From an uncultured Pelagibacteraceae bacterium (lineage in GTDB: Bacteria > Pseudomonadota > Alphaproteobacteria > Pelagibacterales > Pelagibacteraceae): a DNA stretch of 64,000 nt. The stretch covers positions 1 through 64,000 of the forward strand of contig CACJNO010000003.1 in the NCBI GenBank assembly GCA_902594825.1. Reading direction: 5' to 3'. The position numbers were made by a program, and so were the translations under genes. Shown in pieces: positions 19,950-27,022 of the stretch (position 1 is the first letter of the stretch; each line of letters opens with the position of its first letter). A model generated the notes under the pieces. The model did no database searches, was not told where the DNA came from, and saw only the letters and a program-made list of their open reading frames with translations.

Positions 19950-20635
19950 ACGTAAGTATTATTATCCCTTGTTTTAACGAAGAAAAAACAATCTCTGATA
20001 TTATTCATTCAGTTAAGAACAATATTAATGATAATGATGAAATAATTGTAATTGATGATTATTCAACAGATAAGACGAGAAATATTCTTGAAGTAGATCT
20101 TAAGAGTAAAATAGATAATTTAATTTTAAATGAAAAGAATTTTGGGAAAGGTTATTCTATCAGAAAAGGGATAGAAAGATCAAAGGGCGATATAATCTTA
20201 ATTCAAGATGCTGACTTAGAATATGATCCAAGCGATTATCAAAGACTTTTAAAACCAATTAAAGAGGGTTTTGCTGATGTTGTATATGGATCAAGATTTA
20301 TAGGCTCTGAGGAAAAAAGAGTTTTGTATTTTTGGCATATGATAGGCAATAAATTGTTAACTTTACTTTCCAATATGTTAACAAATTTAAATCTTACTGA
20401 CATGGAAGTTTGTTACAAAGTATTTAAAGCAAATGTTATAAAAGATATTAAATTGGAAGAAAATAGATTTGGATTTGAACCAGAGGTAACTGCTAAAATT
20501 TCTAAAAAAAATCTAAAAATTTATGAAGTTGGTGTAAAATACTTTGGAAGAACATACTCTGACGGAAAAAAAATTACATGGCGTGATGGATTTAGTGCAT
20601 TACGTTGTATTTTTTACTACAATTTGTTTAGATAA
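19946..20635 (+). CDS. Family 2 glycosyltransferase, Dpm1/polyprenyl-phosphate glycosyltransferase-like
   Basis: A 229-residue GT2 enzyme of the dolichyl-phosphate mannosyltransferase type: start NVSIIIPCFNEEKTI, nucleotide-binding IVIDDYSTDKT, the DxD motif in QDADLEYDP, and a VYGSRF segment. No C-terminal membrane helices are present, as in the soluble Dpm1-type members. Such enzymes move a sugar from a nucleotide donor to polyprenyl phosphate on the cytoplasmic face. Between two GT-C-like membrane genes, it most likely supplies their lipid-linked donor. The sugar is unknown. Confidence 0.85.
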   Translation: MNVSIIIPCFNEEKTISDIIHSVKNNINDNDEIIVIDDYSTDKTRNILEVDLKSKIDNLILNEKNFGKGYSIRKGIERSKGDIILIQDADLEYDPSDYQRLLKPIKEGFADVVYGSRFIGSEEKRVLYFWHMIGNKLLTLLSNMLTNLNLTDMEVCYKVFKANVIKDIKLEENRFGFEPEVTAKISKKNLKIYEVGVKYFGRTYSDGKKITWRDGFSALRCIFYYNLFR

Positions 20636-20676
20636 AAGTTTTATTAAGTTGGTTTTTAAGTACTTAGAATAAAATT

Positions 20677-22356
20677 ATGTCCATTTTTGTTAATTCTTTA
20701 GCAATTTTTGCTCAAATATTTATCTTAAGCATATTTATATCACTTAGTGGTTACGTTTTTAGAAAATTAGTAATTAATTTCAATCATTTATCAAAGTTTG
20801 AAGAAGATGGACTTTATGGTTTTATTTTTATTGGATTTATTTCTTTATTATTAAATTTTTTTATTCCACTCAATACTTTACATAATTCTCTTTTTTTCGT
20901 TTTGATAACATCGATAGGAGTATATTTTGGTTTTTTTAATCAAAACAAGAAATTAATTTTTAATAAAAGTATATTAATTTCATTTATAGCTTTTGTTTTG
21001 ATAATTTACTCCAATGTAAATAGACCTGACGCTTGGCTATATCACTTGCCTTATTCAAGTATCTTAAATGAACATAAGATTATTTTAGGTGTTGCAAACA
21101 TACATGAAAGATTTGCTCACGTATCTATATTTCAATATATATCAAGTTTTTTTTATAATCATATTTTTTTACTATATGGAATCTTAATTCCAATTTCTCT
21201 GGTTGCATCATTTTTTTTTGTTTATGTTTTTAAAGAGTTTAATGAAAATTTTTTATTAAAGTCAAAAACGATTTATTCTTATTTAGGTTTTTTAATATTA
21301 ATTTTGAGTTTATATGCTTTTAATAGATACAGCGAATATGGCAATGATGCTCAGTCACATCTATATTATTTTTTCATTACACTAATCCTACTTAAATATC
21401 TATTAATAAAAAAGAGTATCGATACGCTTAAAGAATTATCTGTTTTGAGTGTATTTATATTTTTAATGAAACCAACTTTTATATTAGTTGCGATCATACC
21501 ACTTTTTCTTCTTTTATATTTTAATAAAAAAAATAAAATTATTAAATCTTTTTCATTTTTCTTTAGTTGTGTTTTTTTTATTTTATGGATAATTAAAAAT
21601 TTTCTGACCACAGGCTGTGTAATTTATCCATTAACTTCGACCTGTTTTGAAAAAGTCTCATGGAAAGCAAATAATTTAGAACAAAATATAATTGTTAATG
21701 AAGCTTGGTCTAAAGGCTGGCCCGATCAAAAAAAAGAAAAAGTTTTAAAAAAAACAGAGTATATTAAAAATTTTAATTGGATTGAAACATGGTCAAAAAA
21801 CCACCTTTTATTTATCTTTGAAAAAATTTTACCAGTACTAATTTTTTTAATCTTAAATTTTTTGTTTTTTTACTTCACAAAAAGTTTAAAAAAAAATATT
21901 TATGAAAAAAATTTACTTTTCTTATTTATTTTTAATCTTTGTTTCTTATTTCTATGGTTTACGAAATTTCCAGTTTACAGATTAGGTATTTCACAGGTTT
22001 ATATATGTTTCATACTAATATCTTACTTTATATTTATTAAAAATTTAAATCCAATAAGATTATCCTCACTTTACAAGTATATAAAATCCTTTATTTATTT
22101 TGCAGTAATTGTTGTGTTGTTAAAAAATTCAATAAGAATTTTAGACAATAGCAATAATCAACTTATGCCAAATATTTATTACGGTACAAATAATAAAGAT
22201 AGAATTGAGAAAATTTACAATAAAGAGGATATTTTCACCCATTACAGTACAAAAGACAATGATTTGTGCGGTTATTCCAAATCTCCTTGTACGCATATTG
22301 ATAGAAATTTTTTAGTATCAGATTACTTGGGTTATAAGATTTATAGTGTCCAATAA
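20677..22356 (+). CDS. Polytopic membrane protein, GT-C-glycosyltransferase-like (unrecognised family)
   Basis: A 559-residue membrane protein with about eleven hydrophobic segments. A loop near residues 112-120 holds RPDAWLYHLPYSS, matching the D-A-x-x-Y-H pattern of the gene at 18183, and a His/Arg-containing segment (NIHERFAHVSIFQY) follows about 25 residues later. Overall similarity to that gene is otherwise low, so they are distant relatives at most. It starts 41 nt after the GT2 gene on the same strand. It ends only 4 nt before the left direct repeat of the tRNA-Leu island. Confidence 0.6.
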   Translation: MSIFVNSLAIFAQIFILSIFISLSGYVFRKLVINFNHLSKFEEDGLYGFIFIGFISLLLNFFIPLNTLHNSLFFVLITSIGVYFGFFNQNKKLIFNKSILISFIAFVLIIYSNVNRPDAWLYHLPYSSILNEHKIILGVANIHERFAHVSIFQYISSFFYNHIFLLYGILIPISLVASFFFVYVFKEFNENFLLKSKTIYSYLGFLILILSLYAFNRYSEYGNDAQSHLYYFFITLILLKYLLIKKSIDTLKELSVLSVFIFLMKPTFILVAIIPLFLLLYFNKKNKIIKSFSFFFSCVFFILWIIKNFLTTGCVIYPLTSTCFEKVSWKANNLEQNIIVNEAWSKGWPDQKKEKVLKKTEYIKNFNWIETWSKNHLLFIFEKILPVLIFLILNFLFFYFTKSLKKNIYEKNLLFLFIFNLCFLFLWFTKFPVYRLGISQVYICFILISYFIFIKNLNPIRLSSLYKYIKSFIYFAVIVVLLKNSIRILDNSNNQLMPNIYYGTNNKDRIEKIYNKEDIFTHYSTKDNDLCGYSKSPCTHIDRNFLVSDYLGYKIYSVQ

Positions 22357-22383
22357 TAATTAAAAAAAATTTACTTATTCATC

Positions 22384-22412
22384 TTGGTCAATTATAAATA
22401 TTAATATAAACA
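22384..22412 (+). promoter_or_regulatory. Duplicated tRNA-Leu promoter reading into the island
   Basis: A TTGGTC -35-like hexamer and an AT-rich -10 region (TAAACA at 17-nt spacing, or TATAAA slightly earlier) stand in the position equivalent to the intact tRNA-Leu promoter. If active, it transcribes the half-tRNA and then the two small genes. Inference from alignment only. Confidence 0.4.
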
Positions 22413-22430
22413 CCCATGAAATTCATTAAT

Positions 22431-22469
22431 GCCCTCGTGGTGAAATTGGTAGACACAAAGGACTTAAAA
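22431..22469 (+). pseudogene. tRNA-Leu(UAA) 5' half (remnant or att site)
   Basis: The 39 nt from GCCCTCG to the anticodon loop are identical to the 5' half of the intact tRNA-Leu at 23428. The 3' half is missing. The following bases ACGAGGGA (22471-22478) can still pair with the CCCTCGT of the acceptor strand, so a truncated hairpin RNA can form. It cannot work as a normal tRNA. Confidence 0.9.
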
Positions 22470-22590
22470 GACGAGGGATAGAAGTTAAAGTCAGTCCATA
22501 GTAGTCCAAGGTAGTTTAAACATCCTATAAAATCCTGTAACTTTAAATTAGCTTACAATTAGTATTAGAAAATCTTAGTTAATTGATATA
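22470..22590. other. Non-coding stretch between half-tRNA and first 26-bp repeat
   Basis: The 306 nt from 22357 to 22662 have no gene. Apart from the direct repeat and the 26-bp repeat, this part holds ACGAGGGA, which pairs with the tRNA acceptor strand, and two adjacent 10-mers at 22493-22512 (AGTCCATAGT then AGTCCAAGGT) that differ at two positions. These could be recombinase or protein binding sites, but nothing shows this directly. Confidence 0.5.
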
Positions 22591-22616
22591 CTCAAACTAG
22601 AGCAAGACTAGAGCAT
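22591..22616 (+). repeat. 26-bp direct repeat, left copy
   Basis: Identical over 26 bp to 23320-23345. It contains an internal tandem of the 9-mer ACTAGAGCA separated by two bases (AG). The pair brackets the two small island genes at a 729-bp offset. Confidence 0.93.
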
Positions 22617-22662
22617 TAATATATGTCTTGATTGGATTAACTTTTTTGTGATAAGTTTTTTT

Positions 22663-22908
22663 ATGAAAAAAATATTGCTTTCAATTTTTTTAGTTTTGTT
22701 TTCAATCTCTACGGCGCAAGCTTATTCTGAATTTTGCGCAGGATTTAAAGCAGGATATATAACTGGATATAAACAAGCAAAAAATACAGCTTTTAATCCA
22801 TTTGTTCCATATTGTCCGACGCAACCATTTAAAAGTTATGGAGACCCTTCGTCAGATTTTGAACATGGCTATGGTATAGGCTATAGACAAGGAATGTTTG
22901 CAAATTAA
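22663..22908 (+). CDS. Small exported protein with two F-x-x-G-Y-x-x-G-Y motifs
   Basis: An 81-residue protein of no family I recognise. It begins with a Sec signal peptide (MKKILLSIFLVLFSISTAQA, likely cut after AQA). The mature part of about 61 residues has two copies of F-x-x-G-Y-x-x-G-Y-x-Q: FKAGYITGYKQ and FEHGYGIGYRQ. It also has two cysteines that could form a disulfide. ATG 22663 is preferred over the in-frame GTG at 22648 because it gives a standard signal peptide. The lipoprotein gene follows after 7 nt, so the two form an operon inside the tRNA-Leu island. Confidence 0.75.
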   Translation: MKKILLSIFLVLFSISTAQAYSEFCAGFKAGYITGYKQAKNTAFNPFVPYCPTQPFKSYGDPSSDFEHGYGIGYRQGMFAN

Positions 22909-22915
22909 AAATTTT

Positions 22916-23305
22916 ATGAAATTAATTAAATTTTTATTTTTACCATCTTTTTTAATTTTTCTAAGCTCTTGTGGTGGACCGTCTATGAACGCGCATAATG
23001 CATACAATGATTGTTCATATAAATTTGATAACATTGTTAAGGTGGATCAGTGTGCAAAAGGTATGATGCAAACTTTTTTGAGACAAAATCCTAACGGAGT
23101 AATTTATGGGAGAGGTTCAGATGAATTGCAGTTTTACCAAGGGCTTGTTTATAAAGTGCAATCGAAACAAATTTCTAACTCTGACGCCTTGAATAGATAT
23201 GCAAATTATAAACAACAAAAAGAACAAGCTGCAAAAGCAGAGGCAAGAAAAATAGGCGAAGCAGCCGATGGATTGAATTGTTTATTCTTTGGAGTAGCCT
23301 GTTAA
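22916..23305 (+). CDS. Small lipoprotein, unknown function
   Basis: A 129-residue predicted lipoprotein. The N terminus is basic then hydrophobic and ends in the lipobox FLSSC with Cys19 followed by GG, so the mature protein should be lipid-anchored in the envelope. The mature part is polar, with an Ala/Gln/Lys-rich helical stretch near KQQKEQAAKAEARKIGEAAD and four further cysteines, two of them close to the C-terminal end. I start at ATG 22916; an upstream in-frame TTG would spoil the signal sequence. No known domain is recognised. Confidence 0.75.
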   Translation: MKLIKFLFLPSFLIFLSSCGGPSMNAHNAYNDCSYKFDNIVKVDQCAKGMMQTFLRQNPNGVIYGRGSDELQFYQGLVYKVQSKQISNSDALNRYANYKQQKEQAAKAEARKIGEAADGLNCLFFGVAC

Positions 23306-23319
23306 CAATAATTAATTAG

Positions 23320-23345
23320 CTCAAACTAGAGCAAGACTAGAGCAT
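23320..23345 (+). repeat. 26-bp direct repeat, right copy
   Basis: Right-hand partner of 22591-22616, perfectly identical, placed 14 nt after the lipoprotein gene stop and 12 nt before the right 109-bp repeat. It carries the same internal ACTAGAGCA doublet. Confidence 0.93.
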
Positions 23346-23357
23346 AGAGAGATAAAA

Positions 23358-23466
23358 TAAAAAAATTTTACTTATTAACCTTGTTCAATTATAAATATTA
23401 GCATAAATACTCATGAAATTCATTAATGCCCTCGTGGTGAAATTGGTAGACACAAAGGACTTAAAA
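23358..23466 (+). repeat. Right copy of 109-bp direct repeat
   Basis: Contains the promoter and 5' half of the intact tRNA-Leu(UAA) and continues without interruption into the tRNA 3' half at 23467. See the left copy at 22361 for the comparison. Confidence 0.95.
23381..23409 (+). promoter_or_regulatory. Putative sigma-70 promoter of tRNA-Leu(UAA)-nadK
   Basis: TTGTTC (23381-23386), a 17-nt spacer and TAAATA (23404-23409). The tRNA begins 18 nt after the -10 hexamer, a normal spacing for a tRNA leader. The whole promoter lies inside the duplicated repeat. Confidence 0.5.
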
Positions 23467-23513
23467 TCCTTGCCGCTTGCGGAGTGCCAGTTCGAGTCTG
23501 GCCGAGGGCACCA
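23428..23513 (+). tRNA. tRNA-Leu (anticodon TAA)
   Basis: 86 nt including an encoded CCA. The acceptor stem GCCCTCG pairs with CGAGGGC, and the anticodon arm is AAGGA-CTTAAAA-TCCTT with anticodon TAA. A long variable arm (TGCCGCTTGCGGAG region) of class II type and a T arm CCAGTTCGAGTCTGG are present. The nadK start codon lies only 6 nt after the CCA. Confidence 0.97.
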
Positions 23514-23519
23514 TTTGAT

Positions 23520-24290
23520 ATGAGAAAAATTCAAATCATTTCCGATAGGAATAGTAGATCTTCAAAAATAAAAACTCTTCTTCTAAAAGAATTAAATAAG
23601 AATAAAATTAAACTTCCTAGATTAGTTGTGGTTATAGGTGGTGATGGCTTTATGCTTCAGACACTTAAAAAAAATATAAAAAATAATAAATTATTTTATG
23701 GGATTAATTCAGGAAATTATGGTTTTTTAATGAATAAATTTTCTCAAAAAAAAATAATAAAAAATTTATCAAAACCAAAAATAATTTCCATTTCACCATT
23801 AGAAATGATTGTTAAAAACAACAAAAATCAAACTAAAAGATATATTGCTATCAATGAAGTTTCAATTCTTAGACAAAGTAGACAAGCTGCTACATTATCG
23901 ATCAAACATGGTTCTAAAAAAATAATAAAAAACTTAATTTCGGATGGTGCTCTCGTGTCAACACCAGCTGGCAGTACCGCTTATAATCTTTCTGTTCATG
24001 GTCCAATATTAAGCCTTAATTCCAATAAGTTATCAATAGTTCCGATAAGTCCTTTCAGACCAAGAAGATGGAAAGGTAAAATCGTTAATGATAAATCACA
24101 AATTATAATTGTTAACCTAAATCCTATAAAAAGACCTATTAGTGCTGTAGCTGATAATCTTGAGGTCAGAAATGCAAAAAGAATAATAATTAAAACTAAT
24201 AAAAAGATTAAATTTAATCTTCTATATGATAAAAATAGAAGTTTACAAAAAAAAATTAAATTAGAACAACTTAGAAAAGAAATAAATTGA
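23520..24290 (+). CDS. nadK: NAD kinase
   Basis: Phosphorylates NAD to NADP. The 256 residues show the NAD kinase GGDG motif in VVVIGGDGFML, the NSGNYGFLMN segment, and SDGALVSTPAGSTAYNLS with the nucleotide-binding conserved residues. I start at ATG 23520 (MRKIQII); the open frame reaches back to 23484 but that part is tRNA. With 6 nt between the tRNA CCA and the start, the mRNA after tRNA processing would be nearly leaderless. The stop is 1 nt from the convergent methyltransferase stop. Confidence 0.93.
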   Translation: MRKIQIISDRNSRSSKIKTLLLKELNKNKIKLPRLVVVIGGDGFMLQTLKKNIKNNKLFYGINSGNYGFLMNKFSQKKIIKNLSKPKIISISPLEMIVKNNKNQTKRYIAINEVSILRQSRQAATLSIKHGSKKIIKNLISDGALVSTPAGSTAYNLSVHGPILSLNSNKLSIVPISPFRPRRWKGKIVNDKSQIIIVNLNPIKRPISAVADNLEVRNAKRIIIKTNKKIKFNLLYDKNRSLQKKIKLEQLRKEIN

Positions 24291-24291
24291 T

Positions 24292-24855
24292 TTATTTATA
24301 CGAAAAAAGAACTTGTTCTTTTGTTTCGTTAATAATCTTAAAATTATTATTTAACATATAATCAATTGACAAATTTGTTTTGGAACCTTTGTCATCCAAA
24401 AGGATTAAAGAGTTGAGGTTTAATTTATCTTTTGCTAATTTTATTTCTTCCAATTGATGATTTGATGCCCCTTTATATTGTCCATCAAGTGAATCTAAGT
24501 ATAAAAAATCTATTTTTTTTGAAAATGATTTTAAAAAATTAAGACTATCATCTATTACAAAATCTACGAATTCAATATTACTTTTTACAAATTTTTTTGC
24601 ATTTTTGATATTTTTTTTTTCAATATCACAAGTTGTTAGGTTTCCTCCCACATATTTTACATAATCGGAAAAAATCATTGTACTCATACCATCTTTCCAA
24701 TTAATTTTTGAAAAAAAAATAAATTTTTTTTTACCTCTTGCACATCCAGTTTCTACAAAAGTTTTAAGTCCTCTTTTATTAGCTTCATAAAGAGCAAATT
24801 TAAAAGACTCAAATCTTATGTTTTTAGGATGATTATATTTATTTATAAAATCCAT
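24292..24855 (-). CDS. Class I SAM-dependent methyltransferase-like protein
   Basis: A 187-residue protein with a Rossmann-type SAM pattern: motif I FVETGCARG, an acidic CDIEKKNIKNAKKF segment (motif II position), and DFLYLDSLD followed by LILLDD, as in Methyltransf_24-like enzymes. The substrate cannot be read. It lies 18 nt downstream of the M23 gene on the same strand and could be the last gene of that run. Confidence 0.7.
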   Translation of the reverse strand: MDFINKYNHPKNIRFESFKFALYEANKRGLKTFVETGCARGKKKFIFFSKINWKDGMSTMIFSDYVKYVGGNLTTCDIEKKNIKNAKKFVKSNIEFVDFVIDDSLNFLKSFSKKIDFLYLDSLDGQYKGASNHQLEEIKLAKDKLNLNSLILLDDKGSKTNLSIDYMLNNNFKIINETKEQVLFSYK

Positions 24856-24873
24856 TATGATTATTAAGTTAAA

Positions 24874-25677
24874 TTAATTTAAGACTGACATTGGATCAAG
24901 ACGAGTCTGAAACCAATTAATTCTAAAGTCTAAATGAGGACCAGTAGATCTACCTGTTGATCCAACTGTACCTATTATGTCACCCTGTATGATTTCATCA
25001 CCAACCTTAACGTTTAGTTTTTCTAAATGAGAATAAATCGTTGATATTCCGTGACCGTGATCCATTATTATTGTTCCTCCCGTATAATATAAATCTGGTT
25101 CAGCCATTGTTACTATTCCAGTTGCTGATGATTTAACACTTGTTCCTTGTTTAGCTGCTATATCAATTCCATAATGAGGCCATTTAGGTTTACCATTTAA
25201 AATTCTTTGACTTCCGTAAACTCCACTTATAATTCCTTCTACTGGCATAATAAATTGATTTTTAAAAAAAGGTAAATCAGAATTAATCGCTCTTGCTTTT
25301 CCAATTTTATTATTTTCATCTTTAATTCTTTTATACACAGATTCTGGTGGTGTTACTTTACTTTCTTCAAGGCCATCAATTCTTTGAATATTATATTTTC
25401 GTTTAAGAACTTTCTTAATTATTTTTTCACTTTTTCCATTTTTAATTTTAGTAATAGTAACATCAAATTTTCTGTCTCTTCCAATTCCGAAAACAAAATA
25501 GCCATCATTAGTGACTCTTATTTGTTTTTTATCTATTATTATTTCAGCTGATGGATCGGTAATTCCAACAATATAATGCCCTTGTAAAAATTTTCCCTTA
25601 AATTCGATAGCATTAAGGTGCGTTGATGTAAAAAAGATTATAAAAAAAAATAATCTAAATATTATTTTGCTGTCCAT
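24874..25677 (-). CDS. M23 (LytM-type) peptidase family protein, exported
   Basis: A 267-residue envelope protein with an N-terminal signal peptide (about 23 residues, ending at LNA) and a C-terminal M23 domain. The first Zn pair is in WPHYGIDIAAKQG (H-x-x-x-D) and a further His is in YSHLEKL. The final motif reads GPHLDFRI, so the second His of the usual H-x-H is Asp. It may be a metal-binding variant or a non-catalytic activator of another hydrolase. Its start overlaps the SDR end by 16 nt. Confidence 0.87.
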   Translation of the reverse strand: MDSKIIFRLFFFIIFFTSTHLNAIEFKGKFLQGHYIVGITDPSAEIIIDKKQIRVTNDGYFVFGIGRDRKFDVTITKIKNGKSEKIIKKVLKRKYNIQRIDGLEESKVTPPESVYKRIKDENNKIGKARAINSDLPFFKNQFIMPVEGIISGVYGSQRILNGKPKWPHYGIDIAAKQGTSVKSSATGIVTMAEPDLYYTGGTIIMDHGHGISTIYSHLEKLNVKVGDEIIQGDIIGTVGSTGRSTGPHLDFRINWFQTRLDPMSVLN

Positions 25678-26429
25678 CCACCATCTACCAATAATGAGGT
25701 TCCTGTAATCATAGATGCAGAATCTGAAGCTAGAAAAACAGCAGCAGATGCTACTTCAGACAATTCCGCAAATCTACCAAGAGGTATATTATTTAACATA
25801 TCTTTTTTAAATTTTTTATTTTGTAGAAATTTTTTGGTCATTGGAGTTACCACAAAGGTTGGACAGACTGTATTCACCCTTATATTGTACTTAGCTAAGT
25901 CTAGAGACATACCTTTTGTAAGACCTTCTAAACCAAATTTAGTCATATTATAAACACTTCTTATAGGACCTCCAACATGTCCCATCTGAGAAGACATGTT
26001 AACAATAGCGCCACCAATTTTTTTTCTATTTTTTGATTTTATCATTTTTAAAGCACATAGTTGAGCTAGATTAAATGTAGCTATGGTATTAATTCTTACC
26101 AAGTATTCCATATTCTTAGTTTTAACTTTTGTGAAATGTTCAGGAATATTATTGCCTGCATTATTTATTAAGATATCTATTTTGGGTTGTTTGTTTATAA
26201 TTTCTTTAATTTGATTGTAGTTTGTTATGTCACAGACATATGACCTACATTTAGATTTTAATTTTTTAATTTTTTTTGAAACTTCATTTAAATCTTTTTT
26301 AGTTCTACTAATAATTACTAAATTTGCACCTGCTTCGGCAAGGGCAATTGCACAAGCTCTTCCAAGTCCTTTACCAGCACCTGTAACTACAGCTGTTTTG
26401 TTTTTAAGGTTATAATTTTTTAAGTACAT
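25662..26429 (-). CDS. Short-chain dehydrogenase/reductase (SDR)
   Basis: A 255-residue classical SDR: NAD(P) glycine motif TGAGKGLG near residue 17, NNAGNN, catalytic Ser in NMSSQMG and the YxxxK pair in YNMTKFG. The substrate is not evident. It overlaps the TerC-type gene by one base and the M23 gene by 16 nt, in an operon led by a GMC oxidoreductase, so a role in oxidising or reducing the same small-molecule pathway is plausible. Confidence 0.9.
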   Translation of the reverse strand: MYLKNYNLKNKTAVVTGAGKGLGRACAIALAEAGANLVIISRTKKDLNEVSKKIKKLKSKCRSYVCDITNYNQIKEIINKQPKIDILINNAGNNIPEHFTKVKTKNMEYLVRINTIATFNLAQLCALKMIKSKNRKKIGGAIVNMSSQMGHVGGPIRSVYNMTKFGLEGLTKGMSLDLAKYNIRVNTVCPTFVVTPMTKKFLQNKKFKKDMLNNIPLGRFAELSEVASAAVFLASDSASMITGTSLLVDGGWTAK

Positions 26430-27022
26430 TATAAAAATAATATTTGAATATCTGTGTAAATCAATTCAATAGCAACAATTAAAATTGCTAATAATCCAGC
26501 CCATGCAATCCATTTATATTTTTTTATCCAATTAGAAATTAATGTTGCAGCGAAAGCCATTAATACAATTGATAAGACTAAACCAAATACAAGTAAACCA
26601 TAATGATCTCCTGCAGCTCCAGCAACTCCTAAAACATTATCTAAACTCATAGTAAAGTCTGCTAGTAAAATTGTCCAAATAGCTTTAAGAAAACTTGAGT
26701 TATCTACTTTAATATTTTCATCATGATCAGAACCTTTTATTACATCTGTATAAAGCTTATAGACTATATAGAGCAGAAGTAATCCGCCTAATAATCTTAA
26801 TCCAGTTATTTGTAACAAATACGCAGTTAACAAAGTTAAAATTATTCTTAGAATTACTGCACCACCAATTCCGAAAAAAATAATTTTTTTTCTTTGTTCT
26901 ACAGGAAACTTTGAAGCAACCATTCCAATTATGATTGCGTTATCTCCAGCTAAAACCAAATCAATCAAAATTATTTGAGTCAATATGGTTAACTGTTCTG
27001 GAGAAAATAATTCAGCAAACAT
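26429..27022 (-). CDS. TerC/YjbE family integral membrane protein
   Basis: A 197-residue membrane protein with about six or seven helices. The TerC-family signatures are LIDLVLAGDNAIIIG near residue 20 and ADFTMSLDNVLGVAG near residue 120, each with a conserved acidic residue and Asn in the membrane. YjbE-type members are proposed metal (manganese-type) exporters. The acidic middle loop (GSDHDENIK) is charged. It overlaps both neighbours by one base. Confidence 0.87.
   Translation of the reverse strand: MFAELFSPEQLTILTQIILIDLVLAGDNAIIIGMVASKFPVEQRKKIIFFGIGGAVILRIILTLLTAYLLQITGLRLLGGLLLLYIVYKLYTDVIKGSDHDENIKVDNSSFLKAIWTILLADFTMSLDNVLGVAGAAGDHYGLLVFGLVLSIVLMAFAATLISNWIKKYKWIAWAGLLAILIVAIELIYTDIQILFL

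Larger units (their letters stand above)
22361..22469 (+). repeat. Left copy of 109-bp direct repeat
   Basis: Eight substitutions separate this copy from 23358-23466, all in the first 70 nt (the upstream and promoter part). The last 39 nt, which are the tRNA-Leu 5' half, are identical. Similarity stops abruptly just after the anticodon-loop sequence CTTAAAA. Confidence 0.95.
22361..23466. mobile_element. Candidate integrase-less island at tRNA-Leu(UAA)
   Basis: A segment bounded by two direct repeats, 22361-22469 and 23358-23466, that match at 101 of 109 positions without gaps at a constant offset of 997 bp. Each repeat contains the promoter region and the first 39 nt of tRNA-Leu(UAA), and ends at the anticodon loop. 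Between them are two small genes for exported proteins and a second repeat pair of 26 bp. No integrase or other recombinase is encoded. The layout is what integration at an anticodon loop would leave, with the element supplying a new promoter and 5' half for the tRNA; an old tandem duplication is the alternative. Confidence 0.5.

Noticed and set aside
23484-23519. Longer nadK start inside the tRNA-Leu
   Set aside because: The added residues are the tRNA 3' half read in frame. The conserved NAD kinase start is at 23520.
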